A stretch of 6,148 bases of DNA from Oscillospiraceae bacterium (GCA_031266955.1 JAISAA010000025.1:1-6148), one strand, 5' to 3'. Shown: positions 1 through 5,999, counted from the stretch's first letter. Translations and numbers: made by a program. Notes: generated from the sequence alone by a model not told the origin.

Positions 1-516
1 CATTCAGCGCTCGTGCGTATGTATCTTTCGGGCGGCTTCGGGCAGAGCCCCGGGGATGTGAACGCTTACGCGGCGTCGGCTTTTTTCGCCGCAGACCGCT
101 TCGCCTCGTACAAAAGGGAGCCCTGGGGCGCGTTTTTTGACGGCGGCGGCGCCGTTTTCGCCGACCGCTATACGACGTCGAACGCCATCCATCAGGGCGT
201 GAAGCTCCCGAAAAGCGAGCGGGCGGATTTCTTCCGCTGGCTTTACGATTTTGAGTTCCGGCTGCTCGGGCTGCCCGCGCCGTCCGCGGTTTTTTACCTC
301 GCGCTGCCGGCGAAGCTCGCGCCGGAACGGATACTCGCGCGCGGCGGCGGGCAGGATATCCACGAGCGCGACGCTGAATATCTGGCCGACTGCGCAGAGT
401 GCGCCGACGAGGCCGCCGAAATACTCGGCTGGACGCGCGTTGACGCCGCGCGCTATGAGGATGAGATACACTCGGAGCTCTGCGCCGCCGTCAAAAGGTT
501 TATCGGAGGTTTATAG
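1..516 (+). CDS. tmk: Thymidylate kinase (dTMP kinase), 5'-truncated by window edge
   Basis: This is the C-terminal 171 residues of a cytoplasmic dTMP kinase, which phosphorylates dTMP to dTDP with ATP. The frame is open from base 1, so the gene begins outside the window. About 40 N-terminal residues, including the P-loop, should be missing if it has the usual length of 205-220 residues. Visible family marks, numbered from the first visible codon, are the FAADRFASYK block (the family's ADR substrate-site helix), the DRY motif at residues 55-57 followed by TTSNAIHQG, and the ERILAR...DIHERD stretch that matches the LID region of the clostridial form of this kinase. It ends with TAG at 514-516, one base before the next ATG, so the two genes are almost certainly co-transcribed. 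A GTG at 13-15 could look like a start, but homology continues upstream of it. The family is secure. Nothing can be said about the promoter or the ATP site. Confidence 0.9.
   Translation, partial: HSALVRMYLSGGFGQSPGDVNAYAASAFFAADRFASYKREPWGAFFDGGGAVFADRYTTSNAIHQGVKLPKSERADFFRWLYDFEFRLLGLPAPSAVFYLALPAKLAPERILARGGGQDIHERDAEYLADCAECADEAAEILGWTRVDAARYEDEIHSELCAAVKRFIGGL
505..510 (+). promoter_or_regulatory. Ribosome binding site of the cyclo-ligase gene
   Basis: GGAGGT lies 7 bases before the ATG at 518. It decides the start, because this reading frame stays open far upstream inside the kinase gene (to about 251). The upstream part is only an overlapping-frame shadow of high-GC coding sequence. 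Confidence 0.85.
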
Positions 517-517
517 A

Positions 518-1090
518 ATGACAGACGTTGTTTCCGAAAAACGCGAGCTGCGCCGCGCCCTCGCCGCCGCAGTATCCGCGTTCGGCGACGAATATATAGC
601 GGCGTCCGACGAGGCGATATTCGGCCGCCTCACCGAGCTCCACGAATTCACCTCGGCGAAAACCGCCTTATTCTATTACAGCGTAGGCCGGGAGCCGGAT
701 ACTCACCGCGCAATAGAGCTCGCGCTCGCGCTCGGCAAAACGGTCTGCCTTCCGGAATCCCTGCCGGGCGGAGTGATGAACGCGCGACGGATACGCGCTT
801 TGAGCGAGCTCGCGGAATCGCGGTACGGTATACCCGCGCCGCCGGACTCATCGGAGCTCATCCCGCCTGAGGAGCTATCCTTGATCATCGTGCCCGCCGC
901 GGCGTTCGACGCCTCCGGGCGAAGGCTCGGGCGCGGCGGCGGGTATTACGACAGATATCTCCCGCGCGCGGCGGCGCCGAAGCTCGGCCTCTCGCGCGAC
1001 GCGCTGATATTGGACCGCGTCCCCGCCGAGGCCTTCGACGCCCGCGTGAACGGCGTTGTAACGGACAGGCGCGTACTCGCGTTCGCGTAA
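518..1090 (+). CDS. fau: 5-formyltetrahydrofolate cyclo-ligase (MTHFS)
   Basis: This 190-residue cytoplasmic enzyme converts 5-formyl-THF and ATP to 5,10-methenyl-THF, returning a storage or inhibitory folate to one-carbon metabolism. Its length is typical (180-200). The family signature RLGRGGGYYDRYL is at residues 136-148 and forms the nucleotide and folate site. Upstream are a basic N-terminus (K8 followed by RELRR), an FYYSVGREPDT segment, a CLPES strand, the YGIPAPP motif and the IIVPAAAFD strand, all in the expected order. The ATG at 518 is chosen because of the GGAGGT site and because the family begins about ten residues before the KR.LRR helix. The 1-base gap to tmk suggests translational coupling, and both products serve thymidylate and folate metabolism. 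The last 17 codons (from 1040) belong to a tandem duplication whose second copy lies just downstream. The reading frame itself is intact, ending DRRVLAFA. The symbol fau/ygfA follows usage in other bacteria. Confidence 0.93.
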   Translation: MTDVVSEKRELRRALAAAVSAFGDEYIAASDEAIFGRLTELHEFTSAKTALFYYSVGREPDTHRAIELALALGKTVCLPESLPGGVMNARRIRALSELAESRYGIPAPPDSSELIPPEELSLIIVPAAAFDASGRRLGRGGGYYDRYLPRAAAPKLGLSRDALILDRVPAEAFDARVNGVVTDRRVLAFA

Positions 1091-1155
1091 TTCCCGCCGC
1101 GAAGCGGCGCGCGCCAATGGCGCGTTCCCCGTGCGCTCACGCACGTTATATCATA
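1040..1155 (+). repeat. Tandem direct repeat, copy 1 (end of fau plus hairpin region)
   Basis: This 116-base unit begins with GCCCGCGTGAACGGCG inside the cyclo-ligase gene, crosses its stop codon (1088-1090), and ends with CGTTATATCATA. It is followed at once by copy 2. By hand alignment the copies differ by 5 substitutions and 3 single-base indels, giving roughly 93% identity. The last 37 bases (1119-1155) are identical in both. Confidence 0.92.
1095..1145. repeat. Three consecutive short hairpins (copy 1)
   Basis: Three perfect 6-bp inverted repeats follow each other: CGCCGC-GAA-GCGGCG (1095-1109), CGCGCC-AAT-GGCGCG (1110-1124) and CGTGCG-CTCA-CGCACG (1130-1145). The first two abut directly; the third follows after TTCCC. 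They begin 4 bases after the fau stop codon. No run of T follows any of them, so a classical intrinsic terminator is not supported. They could be a REP-like palindromic element or an mRNA 3'-end stabiliser; the function is unknown. Confidence 0.8.
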
Positions 1156-1205
1156 GCCCGCGTGGACGGCGTTGTAACGGACAGGCGCTGCTCACGTTTG
1201 CGTAA
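1156..1205 (+). pseudogene. Duplicated 3' fragment of the cyclo-ligase gene
   Basis: These bases match the last 17 codons of fau (1040-1090). One base is missing after the shared ACGGACAGGCGC, which breaks the frame. With that base restored the fragment would read ARVDGVVTDRRVLTFA and then TAA, against ARVNGVVTDRRVLAFA in the intact gene. Two of the four substitutions are synonymous in this frame. There is no start or ribosome site, so it is a remnant and not a gene. Confidence 0.8.
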
Positions 1206-1210
1206 TTACC

Positions 1211-1262
1211 GCCGCGAAGCGGCAGCGCGCCTAATGGCGCGTTCCCCGTGCGCTCACGCACG
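1211..1262. repeat. Three consecutive short hairpins (copy 2)
   Basis: The hairpin set of copy 1 recurs: GCCGC-GAA-GCGGC (1211-1223, now 5 bp because the outer pair is C-A), CGCGCC-TAAT-GGCGCG (1226-1241, loop longer by one base) and CGTGCG-CTCA-CGCACG (1247-1262, unchanged). Of the three changes between the copies here, two fall in a loop or a linker and one removes only the outermost pair of the first stem. The stems thus persist. No T-tract follows. Confidence 0.78.
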
Positions 1263-1275
1263 TTATATCATATCA

Positions 1276-1304
1276 ATGCGCAGCGCGCAGAGCGCGCGGC
1301 GCAT
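1276..1304. repeat. Strong GC-rich hairpin upstream of the mltG ribosome site
   Basis: ATGCGC-A-GCGCGC-AGA-GCGCGC-G-GCGCAT forms a 13-position stem with one A-G mismatch and a 3-base loop. It ends 4 bases before the AGGAG of mltG. A short TTTATA follows, too weak for a confident terminator. It could be part of the same dispersed-repeat family as the preceding hairpins, or could influence mltG translation; neither is shown. Confidence 0.7.
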
Positions 1305-1308
1305 TTAT

Positions 1309-1313
1309 AGGAG
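1309..1313 (+). promoter_or_regulatory. Ribosome binding site of mltG
   Basis: AGGAG lies 6 bases before the ATG at 1320 and fixes this start. It sits directly after the 1276-1304 hairpin. Confidence 0.8.
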
Positions 1314-1319
1314 CGACAG

Positions 1320-2627
1320 ATGGACGACGACAAAAACGGTAAAACACCGGACAACAGCGAAATAGTCGGCAGCGACGGCGAAAAGTATTATTCCTACAAT
1401 TTCGGCGGCGAGTCAGAGAAATCGCCGGGGGCCGCCGCGCCCGCGCCGGCCCCCGCGCGCGAGCCGGACGCCAAACGCCCGCGCGAACGGGCGCGCGAGC
1501 GCGACCGGGACGGCGATTTCAACGTCAGCTTTGATTTCGACAAGGAATACGCGGACGTTCCGGACGACCGCCCGCTCCGCGTGCGGCGCGAGCGGAGGAC
1601 GGGCTGCCTCGGCGGCGTTATGCTGACGGTTTTTATAATCTGCGTATCGCTCGTCGCGGCGTCGCTGCTTTGGCTTGCGGCCACGGACGTTCTCGGCTTC
1701 GGCGGCTCCGAAGACGTCGTGCAGATAACTGTCCCGGAGGGCTTCACTATCGCCGGCGTCGCGGACATTCTCGCCGACAGCGGGCTTATCAAGTATAAGC
1801 CGGTGTTCAAGCTCTATGCCGGATTCTCAAAGAGCGAGGAGATCATAGTCCCCGGAACGTATCTGCTCCAGATGAATTACGATTACCTCGCGCTCGTCCG
1901 CGGTATGACGCCGAGGGGCGGCAAACGCGCCACGATAGACTTGACGTTCCCCGAGGGGTACACGATGGCCGAAATATTCAAAAAGCTCGAGGAGAGCGGC
2001 GTGTGCTCGCCTGACGAGCTTTGGGACGCCGCCGCGAATCACGATTTTGAATACGGCTTCCTCGCGGAGCTTCCCAAGGGAGACCGCCACAGATTAGAGG
2101 GTTATCTGTTCCCCGACACGTACACGTTTTATATCGGCGACTCCGCCACGCGCGCGCTCGGCAAGATGCTCGTCAATTTTGAAACCAAGTTCAAGGCCGA
2201 ATATTACGAAAAAGCGGAGGCGCTCGGCTACTCGGCGCGAGATATCCTGATAATCGCGTCCCTGATAGAGCGCGAGGCCGGCGCCGCCTCCGATAGGCGG
2301 AAAATAGCGTCCGTGATCTACAACCGCCTGAAAAATCCCGATATGCCGCGCCTTGAGATCGACGCCACGATATATTACGCGATAGCCGAGACCGGCGAAG
2401 CGTTTTCCACAGGCGTCGAGAGCCCATACAACACCTACAGGGCGGAAGGGCTTCCGCCGGGTCCGATCGCGAATCCGGGCGCCGCTTCCATCGCGGCGGC
2501 GCTCGACCCGGAGAGCACGCAATACTATTACTACGCGCTGTCAATGGACGAAGACCGCCACCACGAATTTTTCAGGACGTTTGAGGAGCAGCAGGCGTTT
2601 GTCCACAGCGATGAATACGGGGGATAA
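1320..2627 (+). CDS. mltG: Endolytic murein transglycosylase MltG (YceG-like)
   Basis: This 435-residue membrane-anchored lytic transglycosylase cuts nascent peptidoglycan strands next to the membrane and so sets glycan length. Residues 1-97 form a predicted cytoplasmic, low-complexity tail rich in Ala, Pro, Arg and Asp. One transmembrane segment follows at about 98-120 (GGVMLTVFIICVSLVAA...), then the extracytoplasmic part: a LysM-like region starting VQITVPEGFTIAGVADIL and the YceG catalytic domain. Key motifs are GYLFPDTY (261-268), SLIEREAG with E317 aligning to the catalytic Glu of E. coli MltG (E218), the VIYNRL block (332-337), and YNTYRAEGLPPGPIANPG (370-387). The enzyme core appears complete. 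The N-terminal tail is longer than the few residues that precede the membrane helix in E. coli MltG. The ATG at 1320 has a good ribosome site. comM follows after 15 bases, with its ribosome site overlapping the mltG stop. Confidence 0.93.
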   Translation: MDDDKNGKTPDNSEIVGSDGEKYYSYNFGGESEKSPGAAAPAPAPAREPDAKRPRERARERDRDGDFNVSFDFDKEYADVPDDRPLRVRRERRTGCLGGVMLTVFIICVSLVAASLLWLAATDVLGFGGSEDVVQITVPEGFTIAGVADILADSGLIKYKPVFKLYAGFSKSEEIIVPGTYLLQMNYDYLALVRGMTPRGGKRATIDLTFPEGYTMAEIFKKLEESGVCSPDELWDAAANHDFEYGFLAELPKGDRHRLEGYLFPDTYTFYIGDSATRALGKMLVNFETKFKAEYYEKAEALGYSARDILIIASLIEREAGAASDRRKIASVIYNRLKNPDMPRLEIDATIYYAIAETGEAFSTGVESPYNTYRAEGLPPGPIANPGAASIAAALDPESTQYYYYALSMDEDRHHEFFRTFEEQQAFVHSDEYGG

Positions 2628-2634
2628 GGAGGAG
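2626..2634 (+). promoter_or_regulatory. Ribosome binding site of comM, overlapping the mltG stop
   Basis: AAGGAGGAG starts within the TAA stop of mltG (2625-2627) and lies 8 bases before the ATG at 2643. It fixes the comM start and suggests that a ribosome ending mltG can feed comM. Confidence 0.85.
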
Positions 2635-2642
2635 TTTGTTTT

Positions 2643-4166
2643 ATGATCGCGTCCGTCAGGTCGCTCGGGCTCGGGGGGATACGGGGGTACGAGGTGTCCG
2701 TCGAGTGCTTTATATCGGGAGGGCTGCCCGGCTTTGATATCGTCGGGCTGCCCGACGCCGCCGTACGCGAGGCGCGGGATCGCGTGCGCGCCGCGACGAA
2801 AAACTGCGGCGTGAAATTCCCCGTGTCGCGCATCACCGTGAACCTCGCCCCGGCCGACACGAAAAAGGGCGGGACGGTCTACGACCTGCCCGTGATGCTC
2901 TGCATCCTCGCCGCCTCCGGCGATATAAAGCCGATACCGGACGACTGCGCGTTCTTCGGAGAGCTCTCTCTGACCGGCGAGCTGCGCCACGTACCCGGCG
3001 CGCTGCCTATGGCGCTCGCCGCCGAGCGCGCGGGCGTAAAGCGGCTGTTTTTGCCGGCCGAATGCGCCGGAGAGGCGGCGTTCGCCTCCGGGCTTGAGGT
3101 GTATCCGGCGGCGCACGTGTCTGAAATTCTCGCGCATTTCGGCGGGGGAGAGCCGATAACGCCGGCTGAGCCCACTGTTTTTTCTCCGCGGGAGATACAT
3201 ACGCTCGACTTCGCCGAGGTGAAGGGGCAGGAGAACGTCAAGCGCGCGCTTGAAGTTGCGGCGGCGGGAGGGCACAACATCCTGCTCGTCGGCGCTCCCG
3301 GCGCGGGAAAAAGTATGCTCGCCAAGCGCATAGTCTCCATCCTGCCGGATATGACGCGCGAGGAAACGATAGAAGCGACCGAAATACATTCAGTTGCCGG
3401 CCTTACAGACCGCGACGAGCCGATACTCAGTGAGCGCCCGTTCCGCGCGCCGCACCATACGGTTTCCCCGGCCGCGATGTCCGGCGGGAGCTCTGTGCCG
3501 CGTCCGGGCGAAATTTCGCTCGCGCACAACGGCGTTTTGTTCCTCGACGAGTTCCCCGAGTTCCACCGCGACGTGCTGGAGGCGTTGCGCCAGCCGTTGG
3601 AGGACGGCAGCGTGACTATCTCCCGCGCCGCGAGCTCCGTAACGTATCCGTGCCGTTTTATGCTCATCTGCGCGATGAACCCGTGCCGCTGCGGCTGGTT
3701 TGGGCACCCCTCCGGGCGCTGTAACTGCACGGAAAAATCCGTCGCGGCTTACAGAGAGCGCATATCCGGGCCGCTGCTCGACAGGTTAGATATGTTCGTG
3801 GAGGTCGGCTCTTTGGAATATACCGAGCTGCGCGAGAGACCGAGCAGCGAAACGTCGGAAACGATACGCGCCCGCGTCAACGAGGCGCGATCCGTCCAGC
3901 GCGAGCGCTTCTCCGGAACGGACACGGACTGCAACGCGCATATGGGCCCAAAGCAGCTTGAAGAGCACTGCGCCCTGACGCCGGAGGGCGACACGCTTAT
4001 GAAGCGCGCCTTTGACCGGCTGGGCCTGACGGCGAGAAGCTATGACCGCGTGCGCCGCGTGGCGCGCACTGTTGCCGACCTCGCAGGGGAGCGCGATATC
4101 CTCCCGGCTCATATCGCCGAGGCCGTGCGCTACAGGACTTATGATTTTCGGGGCGGCGGACAATGA
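2643..4166 (+). CDS. comM: YifB/ComM family AAA+ ATPase (Mg-chelatase-like)
   Basis: The protein has 507 residues, the usual family length. ComM is a hexameric helicase that promotes branch migration during natural transformation in some Gram-negative bacteria. Homologues are widespread in species not known to be competent, so the role here is inferred. The N-terminal domain (about 1-170) has the typical IVGLPDAAVREARDRV block and TVNLAPAD.KK motif of the Lon-protease-like ChlI fold. The AAA+ core follows: Walker A GAPGAGKS (217-224, K223), the FRAPHHTVS motif, Walker B VLFLDE (D302, E303), and the MNPCRCG segment with Cys348, Cys350, Cys360 and Cys362, which may bind metal. SGPLLDRLD comes after that, and the C-terminal Mg-chelatase helical domain with LTARSYDRVRRVARTVADL closes it. 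All catalytic motifs are present. The stop overlaps the thiI start (ATGA, 4163-4166). Competence-related cinA lies two genes downstream. Confidence 0.93.
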   Translation: MIASVRSLGLGGIRGYEVSVECFISGGLPGFDIVGLPDAAVREARDRVRAATKNCGVKFPVSRITVNLAPADTKKGGTVYDLPVMLCILAASGDIKPIPDDCAFFGELSLTGELRHVPGALPMALAAERAGVKRLFLPAECAGEAAFASGLEVYPAAHVSEILAHFGGGEPITPAEPTVFSPREIHTLDFAEVKGQENVKRALEVAAAGGHNILLVGAPGAGKSMLAKRIVSILPDMTREETIEATEIHSVAGLTDRDEPILSERPFRAPHHTVSPAAMSGGSSVPRPGEISLAHNGVLFLDEFPEFHRDVLEALRQPLEDGSVTISRAASSVTYPCRFMLICAMNPCRCGWFGHPSGRCNCTEKSVAAYRERISGPLLDRLDMFVEVGSLEYTELRERPSSETSETIRARVNEARSVQRERFSGTDTDCNAHMGPKQLEEHCALTPEGDTLMKRAFDRLGLTARSYDRVRRVARTVADLAGERDILPAHIAEAVRYRTYDFRGGGQ

Positions 4167-5350
4167 GCGATCAGGTTTTGAATGAGCTTATCTTATTGAA
4201 GCAGGGCGAAATGGTCCTGAAAGGACTCAACCGCCGCTCGTTTGAGCTGAGATTAGAGCAGACGGCGCGCCGCCGTCTCGCGCCGCTCGGCGAGTTTGAT
4301 ATACGCTCGGCGCAGTCCGTTATCTACGTTTCGCCGCTCGGCTCAGCCGATGCCGATATGGACGCGGCGTTTGAGGCGTGCCGCACAGTGTTCGGCATAG
4401 CGGCGCTCGTCCGCGCCGCGCGCTGCGAAAAGTCGCCGGACGCGATTTTTGATGCGGCGCGCGAGTATTTAGGAGCGCGGCTTGTGCGCGCAAAATCTTT
4501 CAAGGTCGAAACGAAGCGCTCGGATAAGCGCTTTCCGATGGGCTCTATTGAGCTTTCGCAGTACGTCGGCGGGCGGCTCGCGGACGCGTTTCCGTCCTGC
4601 GTCGTCGATGTCCACACTCCGGAGCTCACGGTAAACGTCGAGGTGCGGGAGGAATTCGCTTTCGTCCACGGCGGCGCGGAGCGCGGGGCGGGCGGGCTGC
4701 CGCCGGGCTCCGCGGGGCGGGTCGTCAGCCTGCTGTCGGGGGGCATAGATTCGCCGGTCGCGACTTACCTCGCGGCGCGGCGCGGGGCCGAGATTATCCC
4801 GATCCATTTTCTCTCGCCGCCGTATACGTCCGAGCTGGCGCGGAAAAAGACGCTCGACATCGTGAAAATACTCTCGCGCTTCTGCGGGAAACTGACGGCG
4901 GAGCTCGTGCCGTTCACGCGCGTTCAGGAAGCGATAGCGGAGCGCTGCCCGGAGGAATACGGAACAGTCCTCGCCCGCCGGTTTATGACGAGGATCGCCG
5001 CCCGTATCGCGGCGAAAAACGGCGCGAAAGCGCTTGTCACGGGCGAAAATCTCGGCCAGGTGGCGAGCCAGACGCTCGACGCGCTCGCCTGTACGGACGA
5101 CGCCTCGCCGATACCCGTACTGCGCCCCGTGCTCGCGTTCGACAAGCGCGAGATCACGGAATGGGCCGTCAAGATCGGCACCTACGAGACCTCGATTTTG
5201 CCGTATGAGGATTGCTGCACCGTATTCACGCCGCGCCGCCCCGCGACGAGGCCGAGGCTTGAAAAAATACGTGAGGCGGAAGCGGCGCTCGACGTCGAGG
5301 GCCTGACGGCGGACGCGCTCGCGAATACCGAACGCGTCACGTTTGAGTAA
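4163..5350 (+). CDS. thiI: tRNA 4-thiouridine synthase ThiI
   Basis: This 395-residue cytoplasmic enzyme adenylates U8 of tRNA and transfers persulfide sulfur from a cysteine desulfurase to make s4U; in some bacteria it also supplies sulfur for thiamine. The N-terminal ferredoxin-like domain starts LILLKQGEMVLKGLNRRSFE. A THUMP domain spans about residues 60-170. The conserved linker GAGGLPPGSAGR precedes the PP-loop SGGIDSP (192-198), which binds ATP. The segment EDCCTVFTPRRPATRP carries Cys351 and Cys352; Cys352 best matches the catalytic Cys344 of E. coli by its spacing. There is no rhodanese domain: the protein stops about where that domain would begin, as is usual in Bacillota, so sulfur must come from a partner desulfurase not seen here. 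The start overlaps the comM stop and has only a weak GGCGGA upstream, so translation probably depends on coupling to comM. Confidence 0.94.
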   Translation: MSDQVLNELILLKQGEMVLKGLNRRSFELRLEQTARRRLAPLGEFDIRSAQSVIYVSPLGSADADMDAAFEACRTVFGIAALVRAARCEKSPDAIFDAAREYLGARLVRAKSFKVETKRSDKRFPMGSIELSQYVGGRLADAFPSCVVDVHTPELTVNVEVREEFAFVHGGAERGAGGLPPGSAGRVVSLLSGGIDSPVATYLAARRGAEIIPIHFLSPPYTSELARKKTLDIVKILSRFCGKLTAELVPFTRVQEAIAERCPEEYGTVLARRFMTRIAARIAAKNGAKALVTGENLGQVASQTLDALACTDDASPIPVLRPVLAFDKREITEWAVKIGTYETSILPYEDCCTVFTPRRPATRPRLEKIREAEAALDVEGLTADALANTERVTFE

Positions 5351-5352
5351 TT

Positions 5353-5358
5353 AGGAGG
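5353..5358 (+). promoter_or_regulatory. Ribosome binding site of the GNAT gene
   Basis: AGGAGG lies 7 bases before the ATG at 5366 and only 2 bases after the thiI stop. There is no room for a separate promoter between the two genes, so the acetyltransferase is probably read from the thiI transcript. Confidence 0.85.
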
Positions 5359-5365
5359 TAAATCA

Positions 5366-5953
5366 ATGAATATCGAAATACGAAAACTGACCCCGGACCT
5401 TGCGGAAGATTATGTCCGCTTTTTCGACGTTACGCCGCATAATCAAAAGTGGAATGTCAAATGTTATTGCGTTTTCTGGAGCAACGATGATTCCGAGGGT
5501 AAAGATTTTTCGTCGCCGGAAAAATGGAGGGAGTTTGCCCTTCAATATGTCAGGAATGGCAATCTACAGGGGTATCTCGCTTATTATAACGATAGAGTCG
5601 TGGGCTGGTGCAATGCAAATACAAGGTCAGATTGCCTGAAATGTGCAGGTTGGCGGCATTTGAAGGATTCAATTCCTATAGAGGAATCCGCTCCTGAGAT
5701 TAAAATTAAATCCATATTTTGTTTTACAGTATCACCTGATATGCAGCGAAAAGGTGTCGCTTCACGGCTTTTAACACGCGTCTGCCAAGACGCGGCCAAT
5801 GACGGTTTTGACTTCGTGGAAGCTTATCCGGAAAAAGAAATCACTGCCGAATCCGAGGACTTCCGGGGATACGTAGATATGTATAAAAAAATTGGGTTTA
5901 CCATTTATCATAAAACAAATGAGAAGCTTGTTATGAGAAAACCATTGAAATAA
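5366..5953 (+). CDS. GNAT family N-acetyltransferase, substrate unknown
   Basis: This 195-residue predicted cytoplasmic protein should transfer an acetyl group from acetyl-CoA to an amine; nothing visible identifies the substrate. The GNAT core is clear: strand IKSIFCFTVSP, then the acetyl-CoA pyrophosphate loop QRKGVA (127-132, matching Q/R-x-x-G-x-G/A) and helix SRLLTRVCQDA, and near the C-terminus MYKKIGF (172-178), the usual motif B end. The N-terminal part has a CYC motif (Cys33, Cys35) and a later CLKC pair, seen in clostridial relatives of this type; whether they bind metal is unknown. The gene stands out in composition. Sampled lines fall from about 45% GC near the start to about 25-33% near the end, while flanking genes are well above 60%, and AAA/AAT/TTT codons are common. 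It was probably acquired recently by a core operon. The frame is intact and the ribosome site good, so it is likely expressed. Confidence 0.88.
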   Translation: MNIEIRKLTPDLAEDYVRFFDVTPHNQKWNVKCYCVFWSNDDSEGKDFSSPEKWREFALQYVRNGNLQGYLAYYNDRVVGWCNANTRSDCLKCAGWRHLKDSIPIEESAPEIKIKSIFCFTVSPDMQRKGVASRLLTRVCQDAANDGFDFVEAYPEKEITAESEDFRGYVDMYKKIGFTIYHKTNEKLVMRKPLK

Positions 5954-5985
5954 CACCTCGAATACCCGGCTATATCAATTGTAAC

Positions 5986-5991
5986 AGGAGG
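5986..5991 (+). promoter_or_regulatory. Ribosome binding site of cinA
   Basis: AGGAGG lies 8 bases before the ATG at 6000. It supports the start of this gene, which is cut off by the window end. The 46-base gap after the GNAT stop shows no terminator-like hairpin with a T-tract and no convincing promoter. Confidence 0.85.
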
Positions 5992-5999
5992 CGGAAATT

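Larger units (their letters stand above)
1156..1272 (+). repeat. Tandem direct repeat, copy 2
   Basis: This 117-base second copy abuts copy 1 exactly at 1155/1156. Its first 50 bases repeat the 3' end of the cyclo-ligase gene in non-coding context. The remainder repeats the hairpin region. It ends with the same CGTTATATCATA and then continues into the unique sequence TCAATGCGC before mltG. Confidence 0.92.

Noticed and set aside
4..471. Antisense open frame of 155 codons opposite the thymidylate kinase
   Set aside because: The + strand shows a clear dTMP kinase with conserved motifs; the antisense product has none.
251..517. Possible N-terminal extension of the cyclo-ligase, as its frame is open upstream
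   Set aside because: The region encodes the kinase in another frame. The family N-terminus and the GGAGGT site place the start at 518.
1095..1150. Intrinsic terminator after the cyclo-ligase gene
   Set aside because: The stems are short and none is followed by a T-run; TTATAT after the third hairpin is too weak.
1146..1155. Promoter -10 element in TTATATCATA (also at 1263-1272)
   Set aside because: TATATC-like sequences occur in both copies, but no -35-like box is found at the right spacing.
1040..1320. CRISPR array or riboswitch
   Set aside because: There are only two copies, they abut without spacers and include coding sequence; no known riboswitch core was recognised.
1117..1365. Small + strand frame across the duplicated gap, containing MARSPCAHARYII twice
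   Set aside because: The repeated peptide only reflects the 117-base repeat (39 codons). There is no ribosome site, and the frame runs into mltG in another phase.
2541..3389. Long antisense open frame of 282 codons opposite mltG/comM
   Set aside because: It overlaps the well-supported comM gene. Its Arg-rich composition is typical of the reverse strand of GC-rich coding sequence, with no recognisable motif.
5954..5999. Promoter or insertion scar between the GNAT gene and cinA
   Set aside because: The 46 bases show TATATCAATTGTAACA but no paired -35, no inverted repeat and no direct repeat matching the left edge of the gene.
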